Assembly: GCA_051530055.1 (NCBI GenBank) | Contig: CM121342.1 | Span: forward strand, 5,766,001-5,830,000 | Source of the DNA: Neoechinorhynchus agilis | Taxonomy: Eukaryota; Acanthocephala | Direction: 5' to 3' | DNA length: 64,000 nt | In this document: positions 51,567 through 62,234 of the stretch, one piece after another | Position numbering within the stretch: the first letter of the stretch is position 1 | Layout of the letters: each line of letters opens with the position of its first letter | Program-made: the position numbers and the translations under genes | The notes under the pieces: generated by a model | Told to the model about the DNA's origin: nothing | Database searches by the model: none | Seen by the model: the letters and a program-made list of their open reading frames with translations, nothing else

Positions 51567-53404
51567 ATGTTCAATATATTTTCTAAAGCACTGATTATTT
51601 TTTCTGTGAGTTTGCTGCAATTTTCGAGATGCGAACCTGCATGTACGGCGCAATTCTATTGCGATAGGAAATATTTATTGGCTATAGGCCAATCCAGAGC
51701 GTACGATGACTCAAAATCAGTTGTCGATTTGATAATGAAAGATGATTGGTCAAAATTCGAACGCAACTTTTCATTGGAACTAATTAAAGCTGGGAATGAT
51801 TCATTGAAAGTGAGGGAAGTAATGAAAAAGTATTTCACTGGGCCTGGAGGGGAACTCGTAGAAGTGGTTCCACCTGATTGGAGCAGTGATTTGACACCAT
51901 TTAGATCATTGGTTAATAAAGGACAATATCGCAATTTCGCTATGCATTTGAATAATCTCTGGAAAAAACTGTGTCGACAACAAGTTTCAAATCTTAATTT
52001 TAACCGGACTTCGATTTTACCAATGAAGTATTTGAATATTGTACCAGGCGGTCGTTTTAGGGAGCCATATTACTGGGATTCTTATTGGACTGCAAAAGGA
52101 GCTCTACTTTGTGGGTTGACTTTTACAGTAAAACTGATGATTTTAAATATGGTTGAAAGTATTCGACAGTATGGATTTGTACCAAACGGTGGACGCATCT
52201 ACTACACGACTCGCTCCCAACCTCCAGTGCTTACTTTAATGGTCGACGACTATTACGGCTACACCGGCAACCTTGGTTTCGTTAAGGAAATTATAGGCGA
52301 TCTTGAAAACGAATACGATTTCTGGCTAAAGAATCGGCAAGTGAAGATTGAAGGGCATCCAAGTGAATCTATTTTGTTTCAATACAGGACAAATATAACC
52401 GAAGAGCGTCCAGAATCTTTTATTGAAGATAATCTTACAGCAAAGGAAGCAAAATTACACATGAATAGAACAAAAGAGCAGGTTTTTATCGATATTACTT
52501 CCGCTACTGAAAGTGGATGGGATTTTAGCAGTACTACGTGTTGGTACTTCAAAATACTGTTCGGTAGTATCAACTGCTTAGATGGTTAGCTTATAAAGGT
52601 CCACACAGTGAAAAATTATATAGCATACGGACAACCAAAATAGTCCCTGTTTGTCTTAATAGCATCCTATTCCTCGTATCTGATAAACTAATGAGATTTA
52701 ATATACTTTTGAACAATACCAAAAGAGCGAAATATTTCGGGGATCAACGATCAAGGATAAAAAACGGGATAGCGATTTATATGTGGGATCCGGATGATGC
52801 TCAATGGTATGATTACGATCTCGAATCTAAAAGTAAACATAAAGCACCGTATGCTTCAAATTATTTTCCTTTATGGGCACGAAGTCACCAACTCACTACT
52901 CAGGAACTCTCAGAAGTTCTTAGAAAGATGAACGTGGATGCAGTTTCGTTCTCAAATCGAACAGTTAAACGGAATCTGGTTAACGTCCAGCAATGGGATA
53001 TGCCAAATACTTGGGCTCCACTTCAAGACATTCTTATCCAAGGTCTCATCAACACGAGGCTTGCAAGTGGACTCGAAATGGCGTGGAAAATCGCATCTTC
53101 TTGGATTGATAATAATATGAAAACTCTAATGAGCACCGGTAGTATGTTTGAAAAATACAACGCTTTTATTCCTGGCTCTCCGGGTGCAAATGGCGAGTAC
53201 ACTGTTCAGGATGGATTCGGCTGGACTAATGGAGTAGCTCTTAGATATCTCTTTCTCTATGGTCACAGATTTCATAGCCGGAAATCAGCCGATAAGTGGC
53301 GAATAGCTACTCGCCTCACTGAGAGCAAACAAAGGAATGGAGGAAAGCAATCGAAGGAAAGGAGGTTCCTTCTCAATGTGAGACCAATTGATTATTTTGT
53401 TTGA
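51567..53404 (+). CDS. Trehalase (alpha,alpha-trehalose glucohydrolase, GH37)
   Basis: The enzyme splits trehalose into two glucose. Exons 51567-52537 and 52582-53404 (44-nt intron) give about 597 aa. The chosen ATG starts a signal peptide, MFNIFSKALIIFSVSLLQFS, cut near the Cys/Glu; the open frame before it is not protein-like. GH37 signature 1 is PGGRFREPYYWDSYW (about residues 160-174) and signature 2 is QQWDMPNTWAPLQ. The catalytic Asp lies in ESGWDFSS just before the intron, and the catalytic Glu in GANGEYTVQDGFGWTNG near the end. NSNRT-type glycosylation sites are present (NRT, NIT). It is a secreted or surface form; no hydrophobic GPI tail is visible, and the last 50 residues are basic and unlike the family, which may reflect the repeat that starts within them. 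Confidence 0.93.
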
Positions 53405-54066
53405 AAATAAATTGTAATAAATACCAACGAACTTATTTTTAATTACCTCTGGACTTTGACTAGGGTCGTAATTTTAAATTGTTTAAATTTCTGGATAAAG
53501 AACTGGTTTCATACGTCTTAATGGCTAGAAAAATTGATTTTCTGGAAGCTTAAAACACCGTTCATTCTTTTAGGAGTGGAAATGTTCAATGGAGGAAGTT
53601 AATTTGGATTTCTATCTCAAGACTTCAACAAGCAATCGAAGGGGAGGAGGTTCCTTTTCAATGTGAGACCAATAGTTTCATATTGATTATTTTGTTTGAA
53701 AATAAATTGGGATAAATACTAACGAACTTATTTTTAATTACCTCTGGACTTTGACTAGGGTCGTAATTTTAAATTGTTTAAATTTCTGGATAAAGAACTG
53801 GTTTCATACGTCTTAATGGCTAGAAAAATTGATTTTCTGGAAGCTTAAAACACCGTTCATTCTTTTAGGAGTGGAAATGTTCAATGGAGGAAGTTAATTT
53901 GGATTTCTATCTCAAGACTTCAACAAGCAATCGAAGGAAAGGAGGTTACTTTTCAATGTGAGACCAATAGTTTCATATTGATTATTTTGTTTGAAAATAA
54001 ATTGTAATAAATACCAACGAACTTATTTTTAATTACCTCTGGACTTTGACTAGGGTCGTAATTTTA
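53345..54066 (+). repeat. Tandem repeat of the trehalase 3' end, ~290-bp unit, about 2.5 copies
   Basis: gcaatcgaagg recurs at 53347, 53632 and 53927. The first copy begins inside the trehalase coding sequence (the last 20 codons) and includes the stop and a TGTAATAAATAC polyadenylation region, so the repeat duplicates the gene's own 3' end. Confidence 0.9.
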
Positions 54067-54069
54067 GCA

Positions 54070-54230
54070 ATGAGGCCCGGACGCACAGTGACCTTATTCA
54101 TTCGCCAGGTTGAAACAATGGACCAGGGAATAAGACGGACTTTAAACTGAATCAAAGTACGGTGTAAAGTTAGTGTGATTTTCAAAATGCCTTCAACTCT
54201 CTCAATAGAGAAATAAGCCGGTTCAAAGAG
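54070..54230 (+). mobile_element. Short LINE fragment (motif A region)
   Basis: agtgtgattttcaaaatgcc followed by ttcaactctctcaatagag matches the motif-A region of LINE copy B at about 34445-34485. Little else of the element remains. Confidence 0.6.
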
Positions 54231-54479
54231 TGAAAACTTTGCGCTTAAATAATAATGAGAAAGGACAAAACATTTTCCAACGGTACCAATCGTTCGCTAA
54301 TAGATTTTCTCTCGATGTAAACGGAGAGACGGAAAAAACTGAATTCACGGTTCAAATGACGGAATGAAAATATACGATTTGAGACTTAATCTCAAATTTT
54401 TAATTTCTGGAGCAATAAAATATTATATTGCGAATGAGCTCAATGAGCGGCATTAGTCTTTTGAGCTTTAAAGAAGAAA

Positions 54480-55005
54480 ACATGAAACCCATGGTCTGGA
54501 TCCTCAAATACCTCCCGAGAACGCGATATCCACCACTAAGTTTCCTCCCATCTCCCGGCGCTTGGTTAAAATTATCGTTTTCTTATGTCTTTTCTCTTTC
54601 AAACCGGTTATATTAATTGTTTTTTTTGTAGAATATCCATTTTTTTGGGCTTTTAAGTACACTTCGAACCGATATCTTGGATCACAGAGGTGATTTGACA
54701 TGAAACCCATGGTCTGGATCCTCAAATACCTCCCGAGAACACGATATCCACCACTAAGTTTCCTCCCATCTCCCGGCGCTTGGTTAAAATTATCGTTTTC
54801 TTATGTCTTTTCTCTTTCAAACCGGTTATATTAATTGTTTTTTTTGTAGAATATCCATTTTTTTGGGCTTTTAAGTACACTTCGAACCGATATCTTGGAT
54901 CACAGAGGTGATTTGACATGAAACCCATGGTTCGGATCCTCAAATACCTCCCGAGAACACGATATCCACCACTAAGTTTCCTCCTTTTCATTTCAGTGGT
55001 TTTCA
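54480..55005 (-). repeat. 218-bp satellite made from the SINE body, about 2.4 copies
   Basis: catgaaacccatggtctgga starts units at 54480, 54699 and 54917. In each, ggatcctcaaatacctcccg and actaagtttcctccc match the SINE arm at 8510-8560 (ggatcctcagatacctcccg, gtgagtttcctccc) and the preceding cagaggtgat also matches. ORFs here are short and unsupported. Confidence 0.8.
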
Positions 55006-55190
55006 ATGGAGGATTTTCAAAAAGGTATTCAACGTCGTAACCAGTGACAAAGACTTTTAGGACACTTCACATTGCCTCTACGATCCACATAAAACGACTC
55101 ACATGACCCGTCTTAAAAAGCGTCTGGATGTCCATTACCTCTTCTCGCTTCACACGAGTCGACTACTTAAACTCGAGATAGATTTACTCA

Positions 55191-55713
55191 GTGAAGGAAA
55201 TGAAGCTGGTGTATAACATCCTCAGTGTCGTATACTTTCTCCTTAACTCTGGTTATCTGATTATAGCTCTATTCGTTGGCAGTCCAACCATGTCACCTGT
55301 TCCGGATGTCCAAAAAACCGTCGGATCACCGTTCTTCTACAAATTCTCCCTTTCAATTGCTATCTATTATTTCCTTTCCAATAAAACAGAGATTTCTTTT
55401 CCAAAAAGGATTCGTTTGAAAAGAAACTTTCTGTCTTATTCCAATCCATATTCAATATAAGAGCTATAAGCTGCTTATGGCGTCGCTTATTCTAGCGGCA
55501 CAATGCGGTATAGTATTGAACGTGTTGACGACCGTCATTGAACACGACGTGAATTCCATGTTTGTCAAAATCACTGGATATTTGATGCCTTTGCTCATGA
55601 TCATTCGGATTGCTATCGAAGTAATAGTACTTAAAGGTCGGAGAGTGGTTGGACTTGGAAATGAGCAGCGGGTAGAGTTGGAAATGGTTAATATTCCACC
55701 AGGGAACAATTGA
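55191..55713 (+). CDS. Small multi-pass membrane protein, splice pattern uncertain
   Basis: Two open segments: MKEMKLVYNILSVVYFLLNS with GYLIIALFVG and FYKFSLSIAIYYFLSN (from 55191), and LLMASLILAAQCGIVLNVLT with LMPLLMIIRIAIEVIVLKG to the stop at 55713. Together they make about four membrane helices with a short hydrophilic C-terminus (GNEQRVELEMVNIPPGNN). The two segments lie in different frames; a GT-AG intron between about 55411 and 55460 is possible but the phases do not join cleanly. No family recognised. Confidence 0.5.
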
Positions 55714-56040
55714 GTCTGTTAGATTTGATGCTTTTTTTTGCAAAAAAACCCGTGCTTGGGGCGTTTCCCGCTTGCGAGACTAATATTTTAGCGATGTGGC
55801 ATTCTTGTTGAAAAAAAAATTGAAAACAATACAACACGATCTAAAATTCATAAAAAATCCTTTTTACTCTCTTACAACAAAATGTTTGAGTTTCTAAAGT
55901 TCTGCTCGGAATCTGTATAACCTGTTTTTTCTCATCGATTTGTCAATAAAAGTTTTGGGCGCAATCAATATTAACGATCACAAAAAGACAATGCTCAATG
56001 ACTGCATCGCGATGATCGGATTCCATTGCTTTTTTGATAG
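55714..56040. other. Non-coding gap
   Basis: No gene seen. It is the 3' flank of the membrane-protein gene and leads into a fold-back element. Confidence 0.35.
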
Positions 56041-56044
56041 AAAA

Positions 56045-56212
56045 CTATTGATGATTGTTTGATAGACAATCCGACTGAAAGAGAGAGATTTTATTGAAAC
56101 ACAAAGCTTTCGCCGTCCAACGGCTTCCTCAGGGTGTAATCTACAATGTGAGTGAAGTGGAGTGGACTTTCAGTCGGATTGTCAATCAAACAATCATCAA
56201 TAGATAAAACAT
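56045..56212 (-). mobile_element. Fold-back with Penelope-like 3' end and hammerhead-like core
   Basis: A 37-bp inverted repeat (attgatgattgtttgatag ... and its complement near 56169-56207) encloses about 90 bp. On the minus strand this inner part reads ccctgaggaagccgttgga then cggcgaaagctttgtg and a TTTCAATAAAA tail. That layout (CTGANGA-A-GCC...GGC-GAAA and AATAAA) is the hammerhead-motif end typical of Penelope-like elements. It is a fragment with no coding sequence; the family assignment rests on this short signature. Confidence 0.4.
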
Positions 56213-56438
56213 GCGACTGAACAACCAAGCAGCGCTTAGTAATCTGATAGAAAACTATAAAAAGTGCAATTTTCTACAGGTTAGAGTTTATTTGCGTAGT
56301 TTGCTGCTTTGGGGGTGGGAACCTGACTCGTTCGTTGCACGAGCAAGCATGTGACTCTCGCAAACTATGAGTTGTTGTGACACTCTTCGTTAACATTGTT
56401 TCTCTCGAGATCTTACAATATCCTAAGATTCCAGAAAG

Positions 56439-57637
56439 ATGAATTCAAAGGACACTATTAGTAAGGAAGCAGCGAAAAAGCCAAATACTCGGAGATCAGT
56501 TGCCAAATTAGGCCGAAAACGAACCATTGAAGAAACAGCGTCGGTTAGTTCAATTTTTTAAATACCAAATCTGAAAATTGATTATAGGAAGGAATGGAAT
56601 TCTTGCAACGCTCATGGGGAAAGAAAAAAACCAATCTTGTGAGTAGAAAAATAAGTGAAAGGAACGACAAAATAAAGGAGTCTACGGTTTGACTTAATTA
56701 TTTTTTGCCGGAAAATATGACTCATGTACAAAGAAAACAAAATCCAACAAAAGGGACAATGACTCAATTGCCTTAAAAAAAGGTCTTCCTTTGGGTTTAA
56801 AGTCTAAGGTATTTGGAATTTTCACGGTATCGTGTATTTAAGTTGTCAAGGAAAGTGCAGATGAAGGTGGAGGTTCCAGATTATCTTTAGAACCAAAAAC
56901 AAAGGTATTTACGATTGCATTTAAAAAATTTTAAAGACGTAAAAAGAATTCGAGTAAGGAAAGCACCACGATTTCGAGCAAAGGTTCTACAGTGAGTACT
57001 AAAGAGTCGTCGAAGGTATCAAAATCTAAAACAACGAAACGAGTAAATTATTTATATTGCTAAAGACAATCCCTACAAACGAAGAAGGTATTGTTAGAAT
57101 ACGCGGTTCTGGAACGTATTATGGATCCAAATCAAAGGTTTACGCAAAACATTTGTCCTTCGCAACAATGGACTTAATAGGCGTCGACGAAATCAATTAA
57201 AGAAATAATTAGTGAAAAAGAACGATTAAATCCAGGATCGGAATGCGATAAAGTACCATTTGCATGCAATAAAATGGAAAACTTCAAAATGTAAAATTTA
57301 GCTACGCACGGAGTCATTGAGTGTAAAATGCAGCGGACAATCTACTGAGGTATTGCGTTATTTTCATCGAAATAACTCTTAAATTTCTCAAAGGCAGTTG
57401 AGTCTAAATCGTTTGGATTGATTAAAGGTTATTTAATTTTTCCGAATTAAACACAAGAGTTCATTTCTTTATTAGGCGTAGATTTATCAAGAAAGAGCGA
57501 AAAGGTAACACTAAAGCAAGGTCGATTCTAAAATTTGATTCATTTGAAAGGCGACAGAGCGAACAATAAGAAACATGGCAACTCAAACATTCAACGTTGA
57601 GATGTTAAACTCGGGAGTTCAGACTGAAAATGAGTAG
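56439..57637 (+). CDS. Eleven-micro-exon gene encoding a Ser/Lys-rich protein
   Basis: Exons: 56439-56543, 56588-56638, 56734-56808, 56851-56904, 56947-57015, 57066-57137, 57181-57252, 57302-57349, 57394-57427, 57476-57504 and 57551-57637. Nine of the ten introns are 41 to 50 nt, one is 95. Nine exons are whole numbers of codons (16 to 35 codons); only the last-but-two pair share a split Gly. Joined, the frame is open for 231 aa, starting MNSKDTISKEAAKKPNTRRS, with KESTTISSKGSTVSTKESSK in the middle and ending EMLNSGVQTENE. Eight exons end in Lys or an AAG-GT junction. The protein is basic, Ser/Thr/Lys-rich and probably disordered; a nuclear or chromatin role is possible but unproven. No family recognised. 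Acceptors for exons 3 and 5 are the least certain. Confidence 0.75.
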
Positions 57638-57831
57638 GCGTTACCCACATTGTTTCGGCCATAAATTTGGTGTTCTCTTTGGTTTTTGTCTTTTAAAAAA
57701 GGATAGTATTTGCGAATATTTAAAGCTCTAGCAACCATTGTTAATCGACGGTTGTCTTGGCCACTTCAAACACTGGAAATGCAATATAAGAACGCGTTTG
57801 AGAGAACCAAAGTGGTTAGGGATCAAACGCG

Positions 57832-58074
57832 ATGCATTTCCACTTATTCCTGATAATGACAATACTATTCGCCCGATTTGATGCTAAATACATCCGGCAC
57901 CAATCAGATATGGACGAAAAGTTGATTGAGGAACATAGTCCAGAATCGGAACTCCGCTGGGATGAATTAGGCACTAGTGAACTACTGGGAAGAGAGAGCA
58001 AAAAAAGAAAGTTATTAAAGAAAGAAGACGTATTTGAACGATACAGAAGAGTTGGTTGGCTTAATGTTGTCTGA
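57832..58074 (+). CDS. Small secreted-protein candidate, 80 aa
   Basis: MHFHLFLIMTILFARFDA is a plausible signal peptide, followed by an acidic segment (SDMDEKLIEEHSPESELRWD) and a basic one (RESKKRKLLKKEDVF) with dibasic sites. A neuropeptide-like or other small secreted product is possible. A second frame (about 57713-57850, LRIFKALATIVNRRLSWPLQ) overlaps the 5' part and could be an exon instead. Confidence 0.4.
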   Translation: MHFHLFLIMTILFARFDAKYIRHQSDMDEKLIEEHSPESELRWDELGTSELLGRESKKRKLLKKEDVFERYRRVGWLNVV

Positions 58075-58210
58075 TAAAGAAAATGTCGTTTTGGGTTTTT
58101 TTGCTCAATATATCAGTGTTCATCGTCAATTCTCATGGGTTGTCACTATGCCAAAAATGAAATTATAAAAACCTTATTGATTTCAACGATCAGAGCAATA
58201 AATTGAAATC

Positions 58211-58396
58211 TTAAAGACTTTGACGATTCAAACCCGTTCTTTTTTTCGGAATTTTTGTTCTAAAGTAGAAAAGAGGTAAAGTTAAAATTAACGAAATCGA
58301 CGCTGCAACGCATAAACTGGTCTCTAAAGACTTTAGCCCTCGAGAAATCAGTGAATAAAATTTGACGAAGAACTTCCTTTTAAGTCGGAAAGCCAT
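58211..58396 (-). CDS. Small single-pass membrane protein candidate, 61 aa
   Basis: MAFRLKRKFFVKFYSLISRG is basic, followed by one hydrophobic segment (LCVAASISLILTLPLFYF) and a basic tail (TKIPKKRTGLNRQSL). The topology is sensible for a small organelle or ER membrane protein, but length and lack of a family make it tentative. Confidence 0.35.
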   Translation of the reverse strand: MAFRLKRKFFVKFYSLISRGLKSLETSLCVAASISLILTLPLFYFRTKIPKKRTGLNRQSL

Positions 58397-58539
58397 GTCG
58401 GCATAATGCTTAATTGAACGTAAAAAGGCAACGGCTCACGTATTCTAACAGGAAATTCTCATCTGGGAAACAACTGAGAGTACAAAATTCATATACCGGC
58501 CTCGATCCCACCTAAGGTCGCAATCTTTTGTTGACCGAA

Positions 58540-60782
58540 GGATGCAGAAAATAAGGAGATGGCACCAAGAGGAAGCAGAGAACCTGGAGATGTGATGGAA
58601 TCATCAGGATGCAGAAAATCAGGAGATGGATCCAAGTGGAAGCAGAGAACCCGGAGATGGGATGGAATCATCAGGATGCAGAAAATAAGGAGATGGCACC
58701 AGGAGGAAACAGAGAACCCGGAGATGGGATGGAACCATCAGGATGCAGAAAATAAAGAGATGGCACCAGGAGGAAACAGAGAACCCGGAGATGTGATGGA
58801 ATCATCAGGATGCAGAAAATCAGGAGATGGCACCAAGAGGAAGCAGAGAACCCGGAGATGGGATGGAATCATCAGGATGCAGAAAATAAGGAGATGGCAC
58901 CAAGAGGAAACAGAGAACCCGGAGATGGGATGGAATCATCAGGATGCAGAAAATAAGGAGATGGCACCAGGAGGAAACAGAGAACTGGGAGATGGGATGG
59001 AATCATCAGGATGCAGAAAATAAGGAGATGGCACCAGGAGGAAACAGAGAACCCGGAGATGGGATGGAATCATCAGGATGCAGAAAATAAGGAGATGGCA
59101 CCAAGAGGAAACAGAGAACCCGGAGATGGGATGGAATCATCAGGATGCAGAAAATAAGGAGATGGCACCAAGAGGAAACAGAGAACCCGGAGATGGGATG
59201 GAATCATCAGGATGCAGAAAATAAGGAGATGGCACCAGGAGGAAACAGAGAACCCGGAGATGGGATGGAATCATCAGGATGCAGAAAATAAGGAGATGGC
59301 ACCAGGAGGAAACAGAGAACCCGGAGATGGGATGGAATCATCAGGATGCAGAAAATAAGGAGATGGCACCAAGAGGAAACAGAGAACCCGGAGATGGGAT
59401 GGAATCATCAGGATGCAGAAAATAAGGAGATGGCACCAGGAGGAAACAGAGAACCCGGAGATGTGATGGAATCATCAGGATGCAGAAAATAAGGAGATGG
59501 CACCAGGAGGAAACAGAGAACCCGGAGATGGGATGGAATCATCAGGATGCAGAAAATAAGGAGATGGCACCAAGAGGAAACAGAGAACCCGGAGATGGGA
59601 TGGAATCATCAGGATGCAGAAAATAAGGAGATGGCACCAGGAGGAAACAGAGAACCTGGAGATGTGATGGAATCATCAGGATGCAGAAAATCAAGAGATG
59701 GCACCAAGAGGAAGCAGACAACTGGGAGATGTGATGGAATCATCAGGATGCAGAAAATAAGGAGATGGCACCAAGAGGAAACAGAGAACCCGGAGATGTG
59801 ATGGAATCATCAGGATGCAGAAAATAAGGAGATGGCACCAGGAGGTGTGGTGGCCAAGAGGAAGCAGAGAACTGGAGATGTGATGGAATCATCAGGATGC
59901 AGAAAATCAAGAGATGGCACCAAGAGGAAGCAGACAACTGGGAGATGTGATGGAATCATCAGGATGCAGAAATAAGGAGATGGCACCAGGAGGAAACAGA
60001 GAATCTGGAGATGTGATGGAATCATCAGGATGCAGAAAATAAAGAGATGGCACCAGGAGGAAACAGAGAACCCGGAGATGGGATGGAATCATCAGGATGC
60101 AGAAAATAAGGAGATGGCACCAGGAGGAAACAGAGAACCCGGAGATGGGATGGAATCATCAGGATGCAGAAAATAAGGAGATGGCACCAGGAGGAAACAG
60201 AGAACCCGGAGATGGGATGGAATCATCAGGATGCAGAAAATAAGGAGATGGCACCAAGAGGAAACAGAGAACCCGGAGATGGGATGGAATCATCAGGATG
60301 CAGAAAATAAAGAGATGGCACCAGGAGGAAACAGAACTGGAGATGTGATGGAATCATCAGGATGCAGAAAATAAGGAGATGGCACCAGGAGGAAACAGAG
60401 AACCCGGAGATGGGATGGAATCATCAGGATGCAGAAAATAAGGAGATGGCACCAGGAGGAAACAGAGAACCCGGAGATGGGATGGAATCATCAGGATGCA
60501 GAAAATAAGGAGATGGCACCAAGAGGAAACAGAGAACCCGGAGATGGGATGGAATCATCAGGATGCAGAAAATCAGGAGATGGCACCAGGAGGAAACAGA
60601 GAACCCGGAGATGGGATGGAATCATCAGGATGCAGAAAATAAGGAGATGGCATCAGGAGGAAACAGAGAACCTGGAGATGGGATGGAATCATCAGGATGC
60701 AGAAAATCAAGAGATGGCACCAAGAGGAAGCAGACAACTGGGAGATGGGATGGAATCATCAGGATGCAGAAAATAAGGAGGT
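58540..60782. repeat. 67-bp tandem array, about 33 copies
   Basis: ggaatcatcaggatgcagaa and aggagatggcacca recur every 67 bp with over 95% identity. The plus strand is about three quarters purine and more GC-rich than the surroundings. A few units are shortened (60330) or carry an insert (59845). Because 67 is not a multiple of three, ORFs change frame at each unit; they are not genes. Confidence 0.95.
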
Positions 60783-61290
60783 GTCCTCCTCAATTTTGCA
60801 GACGGATTCTCTCTAGGAGCCAATGAAAGGACGAATTCTTAAGGGCGTATAGGCTCTGAAAATTCGCAATTAATAGTTCAGTAATAAAACTCGAGTGTGC
60901 AACAATTCGGCATTGAGAATAGACATCCACTCGAAGGACGAACCGAGATCCGAGTGATCCAAAACCTTGGCTTCCTCGGATCCACACGGTTCATGGCAAA
61001 ACTAAAAATTGAGACGATGATGAGCACTGACGATTGCAGCGTCCTCAAAATCGAACTCTCTATTGATTTTGTATGATGAAATCGGTTTTATTGGAAGAGG
61101 TATTTCTTTCGCGTCAATGGACTTTAGTGAATCAGAGGTTGCTCGCTAGTCCGATTTTTTAAATTCGTCTTGGCAATTTTTGTTGGTTTGTATTGTTTTT
61201 GAAATGTAAATTTTTTTAAAGAATCTTTGCTAGAATTGATTAGACTTTTAAGCACTCACAAGTTCACTTTTTTGTCGTTGAGGTGACCGA
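60783..61290. repeat. Relic related to the 21.7-kb and 350-bp repeats
   Basis: On the minus strand, gaggaagccaaggttttgga (about 60980-60960) equals the sequence at 21711-21730; and at 61010-61042 gagacgatgatgagcactga cgattgcagc equals the 350-bp unit. The rest is unassigned and includes the 5' flank of the next gene. Confidence 0.6.
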
Positions 61291-61292
61291 GA

Positions 61293-61904
61293 ATGCAAGA
61301 TCAAAACGATGAGTTGAAAGCTTTGGTTGAATGTCAGATTGATGAAACGGTACAGGTTCTCCGGACTACAACTTCTGAATCGTCAAGAAGAGTTCAAGAG
61401 GCGTATTCATGTCTTCGAGACTCGATATCTCATCACAAGGCTCTAGTTAACGCAAATTTGGATCTTAATGAAAAATCCGATAGACGACAACTCGATGAAC
61501 TTCAAACTAAATTAAACGACCTTCTCCGAGATTATGAAAGATCACACAAACGATCTACAACAATTCCACAAAACGAAATCACGAAGATTAATGCGTTATT
61601 TGAGCAATATATCCAATCAATGCCTCGTCTTGTTGACTTTTCCTCGTCGTCGTTAGAAAATCTTTTATCTGTAAGACTTAATAGTGTCCAGGAAAGTTTT
61701 TTGGAGTCCACGAAAACAATAGAACGCTTAAATAAGACTTACAGTTCATTGTTTAATGAATCAAATGACGGGTGGGGTGTAAGGATTCAACAACCCTCCG
61801 ATTTATCAACCTCAGCTCTAACTGAAAAATTGTATTCAAAGGAACATGAACGGTGGATGGCATTCCTAGAGTGTTCGGTTTCTCCGTATTTGTATTTGAT
61901 GTAA
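61293..61904 (+). CDS. Coiled-coil protein, 203 aa, unrecognised
   Basis: A single open frame from an ATG 10 bp after ttgaggtgaccgaga encodes MQDQNDELKALVECQIDETV, with long heptad-like helices (EKSDRRQLDELQTKLNDLLR; SVQESFLESTKTIERLNKTY) and a C-terminal WMAFLECSVSPYLYLM. No signal peptide or membrane helix. It could be a structural or motor-associated coiled-coil protein; no family recognised. Confidence 0.65.
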   Translation: MQDQNDELKALVECQIDETVQVLRTTTSESSRRVQEAYSCLRDSISHHKALVNANLDLNEKSDRRQLDELQTKLNDLLRDYERSHKRSTTIPQNEITKINALFEQYIQSMPRLVDFSSSSLENLLSVRLNSVQESFLESTKTIERLNKTYSSLFNESNDGWGVRIQQPSDLSTSALTEKLYSKEHERWMAFLECSVSPYLYLM

Positions 61905-62234
61905 AGGTGTTTAATGTGAAATCTTCTTAAATTGGACCATTTCAATCTCTTCCTCATTTTTTTTTGAAAACTAAAATTGAACCAGTATTCTTTATTTTGA
62001 TCATTTTATCTCATTTAATAAAAATCGTCAAGAGAAAATACTTCGGCGTTTTCAAATTTCGAGTTTTCATTTAATAGGTAATGTTTTCCAAAAGCGCGTC
62101 TAAATTAAAGGAAAAAGAAGTGGGAACACGAACGCGTTTTAAAGATGCGGCATTATGATCACAACCGAAACTCAAATCTCTCAGTTGAACATCTTTACGG
62201 TCAACTCCGGGAAGCTTTAAGGAACAAACAAATG

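Noticed and set aside
58559-60826. Gly/Glu-rich repetitive ORFs
   Set aside because: The unit of 67 bp shifts frame each repeat; the apparent proteins are products of the array.
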